A DNA stretch of 32,577 nt from Pedobacter nototheniae (GTDB lineage: Bacteria > Bacteroidota > Bacteroidia > Sphingobacteriales > Sphingobacteriaceae). A model generated the notes under the pieces. That model saw only the letters and a list, made by a program, of their open reading frames with translations. It was not told the origin of the DNA and did not search any database. Position 1 is the first letter of the stretch, and every line of letters starts with the position of its first letter. Shown here piece by piece: positions 14,803 to 23,734 of this stretch. The DNA is taken from the NCBI RefSeq assembly GCF_004335085.1, contig NZ_RQRS01000035.1, positions 1 through 32,577 on the forward strand, given 5' to 3'. The translations under genes and the position numbers were made by a program.

Positions 14803-17208
14803 TTAATTTCTCAACGGTTTCCCTTTGGTTATTATAGATTGAATTCTTTCAAGAGATTTTCTTTCTCCTGCAAGGGATAAAAACGCTTCTCTTTCCAAAT
14901 CCAATAAATATTGTTCAGTTACTTCTGTTGGGGATGATAAATCGCCTCCACACATTACATAACCTAATTTCTCAGAAATCTTTTTGTCGTGTTCGGAAAT
15001 ATAATGACCTGCGTACATGCTGTTGGCACCTGCGTAAACAATTCCTAATCCTTGTTTTCCTAAAACCTTAATATCATTACGAGGTACAGGTTTTGTATAA
15101 CCAGCATCAGCCAGCTCAATTGCTTTAGCTTTAGCATCAGCTAACAAACGATTACGATTCATAGAAATTGAGAATTTGTCTTTCTGAAGATAACCCAATT
15201 CGTAAGCTTCATAACCTGAAGTTGATACTTTGGCCATTCCAATGGTTAAGAAACGATCTTTCAATGCATTTTGAACAATTTGATCATCTTTAAACTCATC
15301 TGATGCACGTAACGCAAATTCTTTTGTACCGCCACCGCCAGGAATTACACCAACACCAAACTCTACCAAACCCATATAAGTTTCGGCAGAAAGCTGAACG
15401 TGATCTGCATGCAAACTAAACTCACAACCACCGCCTAAAGTTAAATTATGGGGTGCAACAACCACAGGAATTGAAGAGTAGCGAATGCGCATTGATGTAT
15501 TTTGGAACATGCGGATAGCCATATTCAATTCATCCCACTCTTGCTCTACCGCCATCATAAAAATCATCCCAACGTTAGCACCAGCAGAAAAATTTGCTCC
15601 GTCATTACCAATTACTAATCCTCGGTAATCTTTTTCAGCCATATCAATAGCTTTATTAATTCCCGAAATTACATCACCACCGATGGTATTCATTTTGGTG
15701 TGGAATTCCACATTTAAAATGCCATCACCCAAATCAATAATAGAAACCCCAGAGTTTTTCCAAATGGTTTTATTTTCTCTGATATTATCTAAAATGATGA
15801 ATTCGTCCGTTCCCGGTAATGCTTTATATGTTTTGGTCGGAATATCATAATACTTTTTAACTCCACCCTCTACTTTATAAAATGAAGTATTTCCGGCATC
15901 AAGCATTTCATGAACCCAGGCTGCAGCTTTATTTCCATATTGCTCCATTCCTTCAAGAGCTTCTTTAAGGCCAACGGCATCCCAAAGTTCAAAAGGACCA
16001 AGTTCCCAACCGAAACCTGCACGCATGGCATCATCAATGCGATACAATTCATCAGAAATTTCAGGAATTCTATCAGAAACATATTCGAATAATCCGAAAG
16101 ATGAGTGGCGGAATAACTCTCCTGCTTTATCTTTTCCCTTAGCAAAAATCTTCATGCGCTCACGCAGGTTTTCAACCGGCTTTGTCATTTCTAAAGTAGC
16201 CGATTTTACTTTTTGCTGAGGTTTATATTCTAGTGTTTTTAAATCAAGCGCAAGGATCTCCGTTTTTCCCTCTGCATTTTTAGTTTTTTTATAAAAGCCT
16301 TGTTTTGTTTTATCGCCCAACCATTTATTTTCTTCCATTTTTTGCACGTATGCAGGAAGTTTAAATAATTCGTGTGCCTTATCATCAGGACAATTGTCGT
16401 AAAGCCCTTTTGCAACTTTAATCATGGTATCTAAACCAACCACATCCGAAGTACGGAAAGTAGCAGATTTTGGCCTACCCAAGGCTGGTCCTGTAAATTT
16501 ATCTACTTCCTCTACTGTTAAATCCAGTTTATCAACCAAATGCAACAGCGCCATAATAGAATAAACACCAACACGATTTGCAATAAATGCTGGAGTATCT
16601 TTACATAAAACCGTGGTTTTACCTAAAAATTTATCCCCATAATGCATTAAGAAATCAACAATTTCTGGCTGAGTATGGGGTGTGGGAATAATTTCAAGCA
16701 GTTTTAAATAGCGTGGTGGATTAAAAAAGTGAGTACCGCAGAAATGCGCTTTAAAATCATCACTTCTTCCTTCGGCCATTAAATGGATGGGAATGCCCGA
16801 TGTGTTTGAAGTAATTAATGTACCAGGTTTACGATATTGTTCAACCTGCTCAAAAACTTTTTTCTTAATATCTAAATTTTCAACAACAACTTCAATTACC
16901 CAATCAAAGCCAGCAATTTTCGACATATCATCATCGAAGTTTCCTGTTTTAATTTTGTTTAATACCTTTTTAGAATAAACTGGAGAAGGATTGGTTTTTA
17001 CGGCTGTTTGCAAAGCTGTATTTACAATCCGGTTTTTTACCGCTGGGTTGTCAAGCGTTACTCCTTTTGCCTGCTCTTCAGGGGTTAGTTCTTTTGGGGC
17101 AATATCCAATAGCAAAACCTCTACACCAATATTAGCGAAGTGGCATGCTATACGCGATCCCATAATACCTGAGCCTAAAACAGCAACTTTATTTATGCTT
17201 CGTTTCAT
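14803..17208 (-). CDS. Bifunctional 3-hydroxyacyl-CoA dehydrogenase / enoyl-CoA hydratase
   Basis: The product is 801 residues. The dehydrogenase half comes first: NAD-binding motif VAVLGSGIMGSRIACHFANI at 8-27, the catalytic-site segments THFFNPPRYLKLLEIIP and CKDTPAFIANRVGVYS, and a helical dimer domain. The hydratase/isomerase (crotonase) half follows at about 500-720 with GLVIGNDGANFSAGANVGM, HNLTLGGGCEFSLHAD and GVGVIPGGGGTKEFALR, which supply the oxyanion hole and the acid/base region. This order, dehydrogenase then hydratase, matches FadN-like proteins rather than E. coli FadB. It catalyses the two central steps of beta-oxidation. It follows marR by 13 bases. Confidence 0.92.
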   Translation of the reverse strand: MKRSINKVAVLGSGIMGSRIACHFANIGVEVLLLDIAPKELTPEEQAKGVTLDNPAVKNRIVNTALQTAVKTNPSPVYSKKVLNKIKTGNFDDDMSKIAGFDWVIEVVVENLDIKKKVFEQVEQYRKPGTLITSNTSGIPIHLMAEGRSDDFKAHFCGTHFFNPPRYLKLLEIIPTPHTQPEIVDFLMHYGDKFLGKTTVLCKDTPAFIANRVGVYSIMALLHLVDKLDLTVEEVDKFTGPALGRPKSATFRTSDVVGLDTMIKVAKGLYDNCPDDKAHELFKLPAYVQKMEENKWLGDKTKQGFYKKTKNAEGKTEILALDLKTLEYKPQQKVKSATLEMTKPVENLRERMKIFAKGKDKAGELFRHSSFGLFEYVSDRIPEISDELYRIDDAMRAGFGWELGPFELWDAVGLKEALEGMEQYGNKAAAWVHEMLDAGNTSFYKVEGGVKKYYDIPTKTYKALPGTDEFIILDNIRENKTIWKNSGVSIIDLGDGILNVEFHTKMNTIGGDVISGINKAIDMAEKDYRGLVIGNDGANFSAGANVGMIFMMAVEQEWDELNMAIRMFQNTSMRIRYSSIPVVVAPHNLTLGGGCEFSLHADHVQLSAETYMGLVEFGVGVIPGGGGTKEFALRASDEFKDDQIVQNALKDRFLTIGMAKVSTSGYEAYELGYLQKDKFSISMNRNRLLADAKAKAIELADAGYTKPVPRNDIKVLGKQGLGIVYAGANSMYAGHYISEHDKKISEKLGYVMCGGDLSSPTEVTEQYLLDLEREAFLSLAGERKSLERIQSIITKGKPLRN

Positions 17209-17221
17209 TATAAATTATTAT

Positions 17222-17656
17222 TTAATCAACAGTATATGCTACAGTAATTTCATTTAACTTAATTAACAGAGTAATGAATGTTTCTTTTTCCTTTTTAGAA
17301 AAATGCTCATCGAGATATTCATTAAATTTACGAACAACACCTTTTGCAAGATGTTTTTTTTCTTTTCCAAAATCGGTTAGAAATATTTTTACAGAACGTT
17401 TATCACCAGCCGCAGTTTCACGATAAATAAGATTACTCTCTTCCATGTTATTCAACATCCGCGATAGGCTGGTTGCCTTTACACCAAGCAATGCCGCCAA
17501 ATTAGAAACTGCCGTACCTTGCTCATCATCTATATTAATTAACATATAACCAATAGCCTGTGTTATGCCAAAGCCGGCAGCCATTTGATTATATTTATTA
17601 AACATATTTTGCCAGGCAAACTTAATGTGATAATCCAGTGTTTGTTGTTGTTTCAT
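17222..17656 (-). CDS. MarR-family transcriptional regulator
   Basis: The product is 144 residues. It has the MarR layout: N-terminal dimer helix, winged helix-turn-helix in the middle (VSNLAALLGVKATSLSRMLN as recognition region, then the wing YRETAAGDKRSVKIFLTDFG), and C-terminal dimer helices (EYLDEHFSKKEKETFITLL). It is the first gene of the beta-oxidation operon, 13 bases before the next gene, so it probably represses its own operon and responds to an acyl-CoA or fatty acid; the ligand is inferred. A palindrome overlapping its start site of transcription is a likely binding site. Confidence 0.88.
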   Translation of the reverse strand: MKQQQTLDYHIKFAWQNMFNKYNQMAAGFGITQAIGYMLINIDDEQGTAVSNLAALLGVKATSLSRMLNNMEESNLIYRETAAGDKRSVKIFLTDFGKEKKHLAKGVVRKFNEYLDEHFSKKEKETFITLLIKLNEITVAYTVD

Positions 17657-17668
17657 TTAGCTAATTTA

Positions 17669-17713
17669 TTATGCTTGCATAACAAAGCTAATGAATGTAT
17701 TTTGTTAATGCAA
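17669..17713 (-). promoter_or_regulatory. Promoter and palindromic operator of the marR beta-oxidation operon
   Basis: On the minus strand a -33 TTG (17713-17711) is followed after 20 bases by a -7 box TAGCTTTG (17690-17683), a good Bacteroidota promoter. Immediately downstream is the palindrome TTATGC-AA-GCATAA (17682-17669), at the probable transcription start and 12 bases before the start codon. A related half-site, TTGCATTAA, overlaps the -33 box. A MarR repressor bound here would block transcription. The core TATGCAAGCAT occurs again at 22832-22842. Confidence 0.6.
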
Positions 17714-17735
17714 GAGGAATCTGCATATTTTTTGT

Positions 17736-17771
17736 CAAAAAAAAACGCCCCCGATTTGCATCGGGGGCGTT
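17736..17771 (-). terminator. Rho-independent terminator after the ompA-like gene
   Basis: A perfect 11-bp GC-rich stem ACGCCCCCGAT / ATCGGGGGCGT (17745-17755 and 17760-17770) with loop TTGC is followed, on the minus strand, by a run of nine T. It lies 20 bases after the stop of the OmpA gene. Confidence 0.92.
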
Positions 17772-17790
17772 CAATATCAATTAGAATTGA

Positions 17791-19113
17791 CTAGTATAAT
17801 GTAAATTCTACACGACGGTTTTGTTGACGACCAGCTGCAGTTTTGTTAGTTGCAATTGGTTGACCCATGCCGTAACCTGTAGCTTCGATTCTTGAAGCAT
17901 TAGCACCTTGAGATACCAAGTAAGCTTTTACAGATTCTGCTCTTTCTTTAGATAAACGTAAGTTTAACTCTTTAGAACCAGTGTTATCTGTGTGGCCAGC
18001 TAATTTTAAGCTAAAGTTTTTCTCTACTAATAAAGCCGCAACACGGTTTAAAGTAGCGAAAGATTTAGAACGGATTGTTGCTTTACCTAAATCAAATTCT
18101 AAGTTTTTAATTGCATCAGCAACAACTTTACGATCTGCTTCAGTTACAATGATTTTTTCAGTAACCTGTGGAGCAGGAACTTTTAATGGACAACCAGCAC
18201 CATCAACAACAGTACCAGCTGGAGTTCCTGGGCATTTATCTAATTTATCAGCTACACCATCACCATCAGTATCAGTTAATAAGTTATTTAACTCTGAACG
18301 TAATTTAGCGTTTTCAGCTTTTTGAGCATCAAGATCTGATTTCAATCCATCAGCAGTTTGTTTTGCTTTTAAAGCTTCATCATATGTTAAAGCTACTGGA
18401 TTATGGAAAGCTAATTGTTTTCCGCTTCCTAAAGCAAACTCTAAACCTGCATAAGCATAGTTATATTTATCGTTTCCACCTCTGTAGTAACCGTCTAAGT
18501 TATCACCATCAACAAAGTTGATTGTCCAACCTAAATCAAAGTTAACCGCGTCAGAAATTTTAAATTTAGCACCTACACCTACAGGAATAATCAATTCTTT
18601 AATTGTCTTATCACCCGCATACAATGCAGTACCACTAGCTGTGGTGATAGTTGGTTTGTAACCAGCTAAACCAGCACCTGCTGAAGTATATAATTGTAAT
18701 GCATTTTCTTTTTTAAACATATCGATGTTAAACAAGTTAACAACAGCGTTTAAAGTTCCTGAATATTCTAACTCAGTTGAAAAAGATTTTACAGGGCTAT
18801 TATTTACAAGACCGCTTTTAAAAGCTTCTGTGTTATCGCCTTTTAATTTACCTCTAACTCCATCTAAACGTAAAGAGAAATAAGGAGTAAATTGTTTTTT
18901 GATGTAAAGACCGTAACCTAAACTTGATTTGTTGTTACTAAAGTCGTTTTTACCTCCTAATGGAGATAACGGAGTTAAAATACCCGCGTTTACACCAATT
19001 GACCAAGATCTTAACTTAGCAGCTGTTGCAGCTGGCTCTTGAGCTTGCGCTACTGACCCAATAAATAAACCGGCTAATGCAACCGGAAGTGCTCTAAATA
19101 GTTGTGATTTCAT
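17791..19113 (-). CDS. OmpA-family outer membrane protein
   Basis: The product is 440 residues. A signal peptide of about 24 residues ends at VAQAQ. Residues 30-235 form an N-terminal beta-barrel with alternating strands. A short coiled segment (about 250-272) and one thrombospondin type-3 calcium-binding repeat (DTDGDGVADKLDKCPGTPAG, about 278-297) lead to the OmpA C-terminal domain at 330-440, with LAGHTDNTGSKELNLRLSKE and GYGMGQPIATNKTAAGRQQN then RRVEF, which bind peptidoglycan. It tethers the outer membrane to the cell wall. It stands alone, bounded by a strong terminator downstream. Confidence 0.92.
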   Translation of the reverse strand: MKSQLFRALPVALAGLFIGSVAQAQEPAATAAKLRSWSIGVNAGILTPLSPLGGKNDFSNNKSSLGYGLYIKKQFTPYFSLRLDGVRGKLKGDNTEAFKSGLVNNSPVKSFSTELEYSGTLNAVVNLFNIDMFKKENALQLYTSAGAGLAGYKPTITTASGTALYAGDKTIKELIIPVGVGAKFKISDAVNFDLGWTINFVDGDNLDGYYRGGNDKYNYAYAGLEFALGSGKQLAFHNPVALTYDEALKAKQTADGLKSDLDAQKAENAKLRSELNNLLTDTDGDGVADKLDKCPGTPAGTVVDGAGCPLKVPAPQVTEKIIVTEADRKVVADAIKNLEFDLGKATIRSKSFATLNRVAALLVEKNFSLKLAGHTDNTGSKELNLRLSKERAESVKAYLVSQGANASRIEATGYGMGQPIATNKTAAGRQQNRRVEFTLY

Positions 19114-19210
19114 ATTGTTTTTATATAAACGTTAATAAGCGTTGTCCTGCTATACACAATACCCATACCAAAAAGCATGGTTTAATAAAATAATTATCAA
19201 CTTATCCACA

Positions 19211-20932
19211 TTAGTATCCAATTGCTTTATCATCTCCTCTTGGATCTGCACCGCCCTGATAGTAACCCCACTTCGTTTTCAAAATTGCATCAACTCTACC
19301 TATTGCTCCGCGTTGTATAATTTGGTATCCTTTATCTTTTAATTTTTTTACCGTCAAACTGTCTAAAGCGTCTTTTTCAACATACACTTCATCTGGCAAC
19401 CATTGATGGTGAAATTTCTTAGCGGCAACCGCAGCCTGCATAGGCATCTCAAAATCAATAACATTAATAATAGTTTGGAACACCGAAGTTATGATTGTAG
19501 AACCTCCTGGCGTACCCACAACCATAAACAATTTACCGTCCTTTTCTACAATGCTAGGCGTCATAGAGCTTAACATTCTTTTATTTGGGGCAATTGCATT
19601 TGCTTCTCCGCCTACTAAACCATACATATTTGGTGCTCCGGGCTTTACAGAGAAGTCGTCCATTTCATTATTTAATAAAAAGCCTGCTCCTTTTACAACC
19701 ACAAGCGAGCCATAAGATCCATTTAAGGTTGTAGTTATGGAAACGGCATTACCATCATGATCTACAATAGAAAAATGGGTAGTTTCTTCATGCTCTTTTC
19801 CGGCAACCTCACCAGCTAAAACAGTACTACTAGGCGTGGCTTTAGCCCAATTAAAGTTAGCCATACGCTTTTTATTATAATCGGCACTTAAAAGTTGGCT
19901 TTGCGGTACGGCATAAAAATCCGGATCGCCTAAATGAGTGGCACGATCTGCATAAACCCTTCTTTCGGCTTCTACAATTACCTGTACGGTAGAATCCGCA
20001 TTATGCCCCCATTTTTTTAAGGGATATGGCTCTACAGATTGCAATAATTGAATTAAAGCTATTCCACCACTAGATGTTGGCGGCATAGTAATAACCTTAT
20101 AACCACGGTATTGACCTACAATTGGTTTGCGCCAAACAGAATGATAATTTTTTAAATCTTCTTTGGTTACCAAGCCTTTCCCTCGTTGCATTTCTGCTAC
20201 TATTGAATCTGCTACAGCACCGGCATAAAAGCCATCACGACCTTTTTGCTGAATAAGTTTTAATGTATTTGCCAACTCTTTTTGAACCAGAAGATCATTC
20301 TCTTTCCAAGTACTTTCTAAGTTTACAAAAGCAGTTCCTAACGGGTTAAAATCCATAAATTTGCGGTGCAAACCATTTAACTCTCCTGCTTGGCGCTTTG
20401 TTATTTTAAAACCTTTTTCGGCTAAATCAATTGCGGGCTGCACAACCTGTGCCCAAGTTAATTTGCCATATTTTTTATGGGCTTCAACCATCCCATCAAC
20501 TGAGCCTGGCACGCCTGCAGCCAAGTGCCCATATAAACTTTTATCAACAATTGGATTTCCAGACGCATCAAGATACATGTCTCTGGATGCCGCAGATGCA
20601 GCTTTTTCTCTAAAATCCAAAGCATTTATTTCTCCACCAGCTGCGCGATAAACCATAAAGCCACCTCCACCAATATTGCCAGCATTTGGATAAACCACAC
20701 CTAAAGCAAATTGCACCGCAACAGCTGCATCAACTGCGTTGCCGCCCTTTTTTAAAATATCTACACCAACCTGAGATGCCTCTGGATGAGCTGAAACAAC
20801 CATTCCATTTTTATATTCACCACTATTATTTTTTCCTAACTGACCACTAGCACAACCAATTAGCAATGTAACGGCGCATAGAAAAAAACTTAAAATAAAA
20901 CAATTACTGTGGTGCTTTATAGTTTTCTGCAT
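19211..20932 (-). CDS. ggt: Gamma-glutamyltransferase (lipoprotein)
   Basis: The product is 573 residues. The N-terminus carries a lipobox (TLLIGCASGQ), so it is probably lipid-anchored in the periplasm or outer membrane. The proenzyme fold has the large-subunit start NGMVVSAHPEASQVGVDILK and GGNAVDAAVAVQFALGVVYP, and cleaves itself before Thr384 in EETTHFSIVDHDGNAVSIT, making Thr384 the nucleophile of the small subunit. Later motifs LSSMTPSIV and VVGTPGGSTIITSVFQTI are also intact. It hydrolyses glutathione and transfers its glutamyl group. Its start lies inside the end of the acyl-CoA ligase gene (29-base overlap), so the two are probably co-transcribed although functionally unrelated. Confidence 0.92.
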   Translation of the reverse strand: MQKTIKHHSNCFILSFFLCAVTLLIGCASGQLGKNNSGEYKNGMVVSAHPEASQVGVDILKKGGNAVDAAVAVQFALGVVYPNAGNIGGGGFMVYRAAGGEINALDFREKAASAASRDMYLDASGNPIVDKSLYGHLAAGVPGSVDGMVEAHKKYGKLTWAQVVQPAIDLAEKGFKITKRQAGELNGLHRKFMDFNPLGTAFVNLESTWKENDLLVQKELANTLKLIQQKGRDGFYAGAVADSIVAEMQRGKGLVTKEDLKNYHSVWRKPIVGQYRGYKVITMPPTSSGGIALIQLLQSVEPYPLKKWGHNADSTVQVIVEAERRVYADRATHLGDPDFYAVPQSQLLSADYNKKRMANFNWAKATPSSTVLAGEVAGKEHEETTHFSIVDHDGNAVSITTTLNGSYGSLVVVKGAGFLLNNEMDDFSVKPGAPNMYGLVGGEANAIAPNKRMLSSMTPSIVEKDGKLFMVVGTPGGSTIITSVFQTIINVIDFEMPMQAAVAAKKFHHQWLPDEVYVEKDALDSLTVKKLKDKGYQIIQRGAIGRVDAILKTKWGYYQGGADPRGDDKAIGY

Positions 20933-22679
20933 CTTTATAAATCTTTTCTATTATAGTATTATTTTTTTCGGTAATAACCTTCCTTTTTAAACTTAGTTTG
21001 GGTGTTAATTCTCCGCCATCAATACTCCATTCTTTTGGGAGCAAAGCGAATCTTTTAACTTGTTCCCACTTACCAAAAGCCGAGTTAAAGCTTTCTATAA
21101 CTTCGTTATACTTAGTTAAAACCTGCTCATTTTTAATAATTTCTTCATTGCTAGTGTAGGTAATGCCCTTTCTGCCTGCCCAAGTTTTAAGGGTTTCAAA
21201 ATTTGGAACAACCAGGGCCGATGGGAATTTTCTATTTTCTCCTAACACCATAATCTGCTCAATAAAGATAGATTCTTTATATTTATTTTCAAGCATTTGT
21301 GGAGCAACGTATTTACCGCCAGCGGTTTTAAACATTTCTTTTTTACGATCAGTAATTCGTAAGAAACGACCATCAACTAATTCACCAATATCACCAGTGT
21401 GAAACCAGCCATCTTTATCCACTGCTTCATCTGTTAAATCCGGGCGATTATAATAACCTTTCATAATATTATGACCGCGGGCAAGGACTTCCCCGTCTTG
21501 TGCAATTTTTACCTCAACGCCTTCAATAACTTCCCCAACAGAACCAAACATGGTACCACCAAAATGATTTACTGTAATTACCGGAGAGGTTTCTGTTAAT
21601 CCGTAGCCTTCAAAAACGGGCATATCAGCAGCCCAAAATATTCTAGCCAAACGTGGGTTTAGTGCGGCACCGCCAGATACAATAACTACAATTTCGCCAC
21701 CTAAAGCTTCCTGCCATTTTTTGAAGACAAGTTTACGGGCAATTCCTAGTTTGAAATTATACCACCATCCTGCATCAATAGTATATTTTTCGGCAAGGGC
21801 TACCGACCAAAAGAAGATTCCCTTCTTAATGCCAGTTAATGCTTTTCCTCTTTCCATAATCTTATCGTACACTTTTTCAAGCAAACGTGGAACTGTAGAA
21901 AAGGCGTTTGGTTTAACAAATTGTATATCTGCTACAATGGTATCCATACTTTCGGCGTAGTATACTGAAGTACGGTTAAACAGATACAAATAAATAATCA
22001 TCCGTTCAAAAATGTGCGAAAGGGGCAAAAAGCTTAATCCCTTGTTTAAACCTTTAGGAATAACTACTGCAGAATTAACAAAATTTGCAACCAAATTATG
22101 ATGGGTAAGCATTACACCTTTAGGCGTACCTGTAGTACCCGAAGTATAAATTAAGGTTAAAACATCCTCTGCATCAATTTTATCTCTGTACTCGTCTAGT
22201 TTAATTTCGGTATCTGCCTTACCATCATCCAATAAAACTTTCCAGCTTTCTGCTTCTGGAATATCATCAAAACTATAAATTTTAATTTCAGGATTAACGG
22301 CATCAACACAGGGTTTTATCTTTTTATAAATCTCTTCGTCCGCTACAAAGATGATCGAGATTTCTGCATCCTTTAAAATAAACTCAACATCATGTTCTGC
22401 AAGGGTTGGATATAATGGAATTTGATAGGCACCAATTTGGTTGGATGCAAAATCGGCAATATTCCATTCGGGCCTATTGTGAGACATTACGGCTACACGA
22501 CCACCTTTACCAATTCCTTTTTTGATTAGTCCTTTACTTAGGGCATCAACGGTAGTACAAAATTCTTCAGTACTATAATTAATCCATTTACCTTTTATTT
22601 TACCGTTAATGAACTCTTTGCTGGGATGCTCAAGGCTATATTTTAAAAGATCAAAAACCCGTTTAATTTCTGCAGCCAT
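20904..22679 (-). CDS. Long-chain fatty-acid--CoA ligase (AMP-forming)
   Basis: The product is 591 residues. It activates fatty acids with ATP and CoA and so feeds the beta-oxidation operon encoded nearby. The adenylation motif LIYTSGTTGTPKG is at 176-188; further motifs are LPLSHIFERM, the substrate-pocket region GGAALNPRLARIFWAADMPV, EGYGLTETSPVI, and the hinge segment WFHTGDIGELVDGRFLRITD then RKKEMFKTAGGKYVAP. The layout and length match long-chain FadD15/FAA-type ligases rather than short acetyl-CoA synthetases. There is no membrane segment. A site matching the marR operator core lies about 150 bases upstream, and ggt overlaps its 3' end. Confidence 0.92.
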   Translation of the reverse strand: MAAEIKRVFDLLKYSLEHPSKEFINGKIKGKWINYSTEEFCTTVDALSKGLIKKGIGKGGRVAVMSHNRPEWNIADFASNQIGAYQIPLYPTLAEHDVEFILKDAEISIIFVADEEIYKKIKPCVDAVNPEIKIYSFDDIPEAESWKVLLDDGKADTEIKLDEYRDKIDAEDVLTLIYTSGTTGTPKGVMLTHHNLVANFVNSAVVIPKGLNKGLSFLPLSHIFERMIIYLYLFNRTSVYYAESMDTIVADIQFVKPNAFSTVPRLLEKVYDKIMERGKALTGIKKGIFFWSVALAEKYTIDAGWWYNFKLGIARKLVFKKWQEALGGEIVVIVSGGAALNPRLARIFWAADMPVFEGYGLTETSPVITVNHFGGTMFGSVGEVIEGVEVKIAQDGEVLARGHNIMKGYYNRPDLTDEAVDKDGWFHTGDIGELVDGRFLRITDRKKEMFKTAGGKYVAPQMLENKYKESIFIEQIMVLGENRKFPSALVVPNFETLKTWAGRKGITYTSNEEIIKNEQVLTKYNEVIESFNSAFGKWEQVKRFALLPKEWSIDGGELTPKLSLKRKVITEKNNTIIEKIYKDAENYKAPQ

Positions 22680-22831
22680 ATTGATTTATATTATTTGGTT
22701 AAGTTAAAAAAATCAAAACATAAAGATGTAATATCTCTGTGCCTTTTAATTTAAAAATGTGTTTTATACTTAAATACCAAATGGCGTTTGAGTATAAAAT
22801 ATTTGAATAAACTTAGTAATTCCATAATTAC

Positions 22832-22842
22832 TATGCAAGCAT
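22832..22842. promoter_or_regulatory. Second copy of the MarR operator core
   Basis: TATGCAAGCAT matches, without mismatch, the central 11 bases of the 14-bp palindrome at the marR promoter. It is located about 150 bases upstream of the acyl-CoA ligase start. By chance an 11-mer would be expected about 0.02 times in this window on both strands at equal base use, so co-regulation is a fair inference, though the outer bases of the palindrome are not kept. Confidence 0.4.
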
Positions 22843-23121
22843 TGTTTTTTGTGAAAAAAATTTTTGACGTTAAAACCATACAAAATGGTCGATGTGATTA
22901 ATAAAATCAAGCTTTTTGATAATAAGGAGGTTCAACCAAATGAATTAATCAACCGCAAAACATTAAGATTTTAATTAACAGACATTTACAAGCATTCAAT
23001 TCAAGAATAAAACAAAAGTTTAACCAGAAAATTGAATATTATGTTTTAAAAAATGACACTTTAAAAACACTACGGCACAGAAGTTGCTTATAGCAGAATA
23101 ATTTAAAAATCATTAAACAAC

Positions 23122-23156
23122 CCACTTTCAGGTTTATTTAGATAGGCAGAAAGTGG
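23122..23156 (+). promoter_or_regulatory. Stem-loop in the leader of the 23184 gene
   Basis: Perfect 8-bp arms CCACTTTC (23122-23129) and GAAAGTGG (23149-23156) enclose 19 bases. There is no T-run, so it is not a terminator. It could be an operator or a leader RNA hairpin controlling the beta-barrel gene. Confidence 0.35.
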
Positions 23157-23183
23157 ATAAATTTTAATCTAAAACATTAACAC

Positions 23184-23663
23184 ATGAAAAAATTATTTTT
23201 TACTTTCCTTGGTTGTGCTTCATTATTTGCCTTAAGTATCACAGGGGCAAAAGCTCAAACTTATAAAACTGCATTAGGCTTGGGGCTTGATTTTGGTGAT
23301 GGAACTACATTGGTTGGCCCTTCGGTTAAGCATTTCTTTAGCAGACATGGTGCTGGGCAGGCAGAGGTTTTATTTGGTTCTCACTTAACCACAATTAATG
23401 CTTTTTATCAGTATAATGATGATATTAAAGGTGCAAAAGGGTTACAGTGGTATGCAGGTGGTGGTCCATCATTAAATTTTTTCAGCTACGGTGGTTATAG
23501 CAATACTACATTTGCTTTAAAACCGATGGCGGGATTAGACTATAAAATTGCAGGTGCTCCATTAAATATTGCTTTTGATTGGAGACCAACCATTTATTTA
23601 GGTGATAATGACAGTGATTTTGCTGCTGGTAGATTTGGCTTAGGCTTTAGATTTACTTTTTAA
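23184..23663 (+). CDS. Small outer-membrane beta-barrel protein
   Basis: The product is 159 residues. A signal peptide ends near residue 24 (SITGAKAQ), and the mature part is a run of amphipathic beta-strands with Gly turns (LGLGLDFGDGTTLVGPSVKH, LQWYAGGGPSLNFFSYGG, MAGLDYKIAGAPLNIAFDWR) ending in GRFGLGFRFTF, with the C-terminal Phe typical of outer-membrane barrels. Six to eight strands fit the length. It is read alone, away from the acyl-CoA ligase and towards the M61 peptidase, with which it shares a two-way terminator. Role unknown; such proteins are common in Sphingobacteriaceae. Confidence 0.8.
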   Translation: MKKLFFTFLGCASLFALSITGAKAQTYKTALGLGLDFGDGTTLVGPSVKHFFSRHGAGQAEVLFGSHLTTINAFYQYNDDIKGAKGLQWYAGGGPSLNFFSYGGYSNTTFALKPMAGLDYKIAGAPLNIAFDWRPTIYLGDNDSDFAAGRFGLGFRFTF

Positions 23664-23680
23664 GCGAAAAGTTTTAAATA

Positions 23681-23716
23681 AAAAATCCCGGTAGTAAACT
23701 ATCGGGATTTTTTTTA
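23681..23716. terminator. Bidirectional terminator
   Basis: The stem AAATCCCGGTAG / CTATCGGGATTT (one G-T pair, loop TAAA) has an A-run before it and an eight-T run after it, so it can stop transcripts from both the 23184 gene and the M61 peptidase gene. Confidence 0.88.
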
Positions 23717-23734
23717 TTCTAATAAGACAACTAA

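Larger units (their letters stand above)
22680..23183. other. 504-base divergent intergenic region
   Basis: No plausible coding frame is seen. Four structures stand out. At 22762-22799, TTTTATACTTAAA and TTTGAGTATAAAA form a 13-bp inverted repeat (one G-T pair) around a 12-base loop. At 22815-22832 there is AGTAATT-CCAT-AATTACT. At 22832-22842 lies TATGCAAGCAT, the core of the marR operator. At 23122-23156, CCACTTTC and GAAAGTGG form a stem around 19 bases, 27 bases before the start of the 23184 gene. The region probably holds control sites of both divergent genes. Confidence 0.6.

Noticed and set aside
19114..19210. Promoter for the OmpA gene
   Set aside because: No TAnnTTTG box with an acceptable partner could be found in the 97-base gap; a promoter must exist but I cannot place it.
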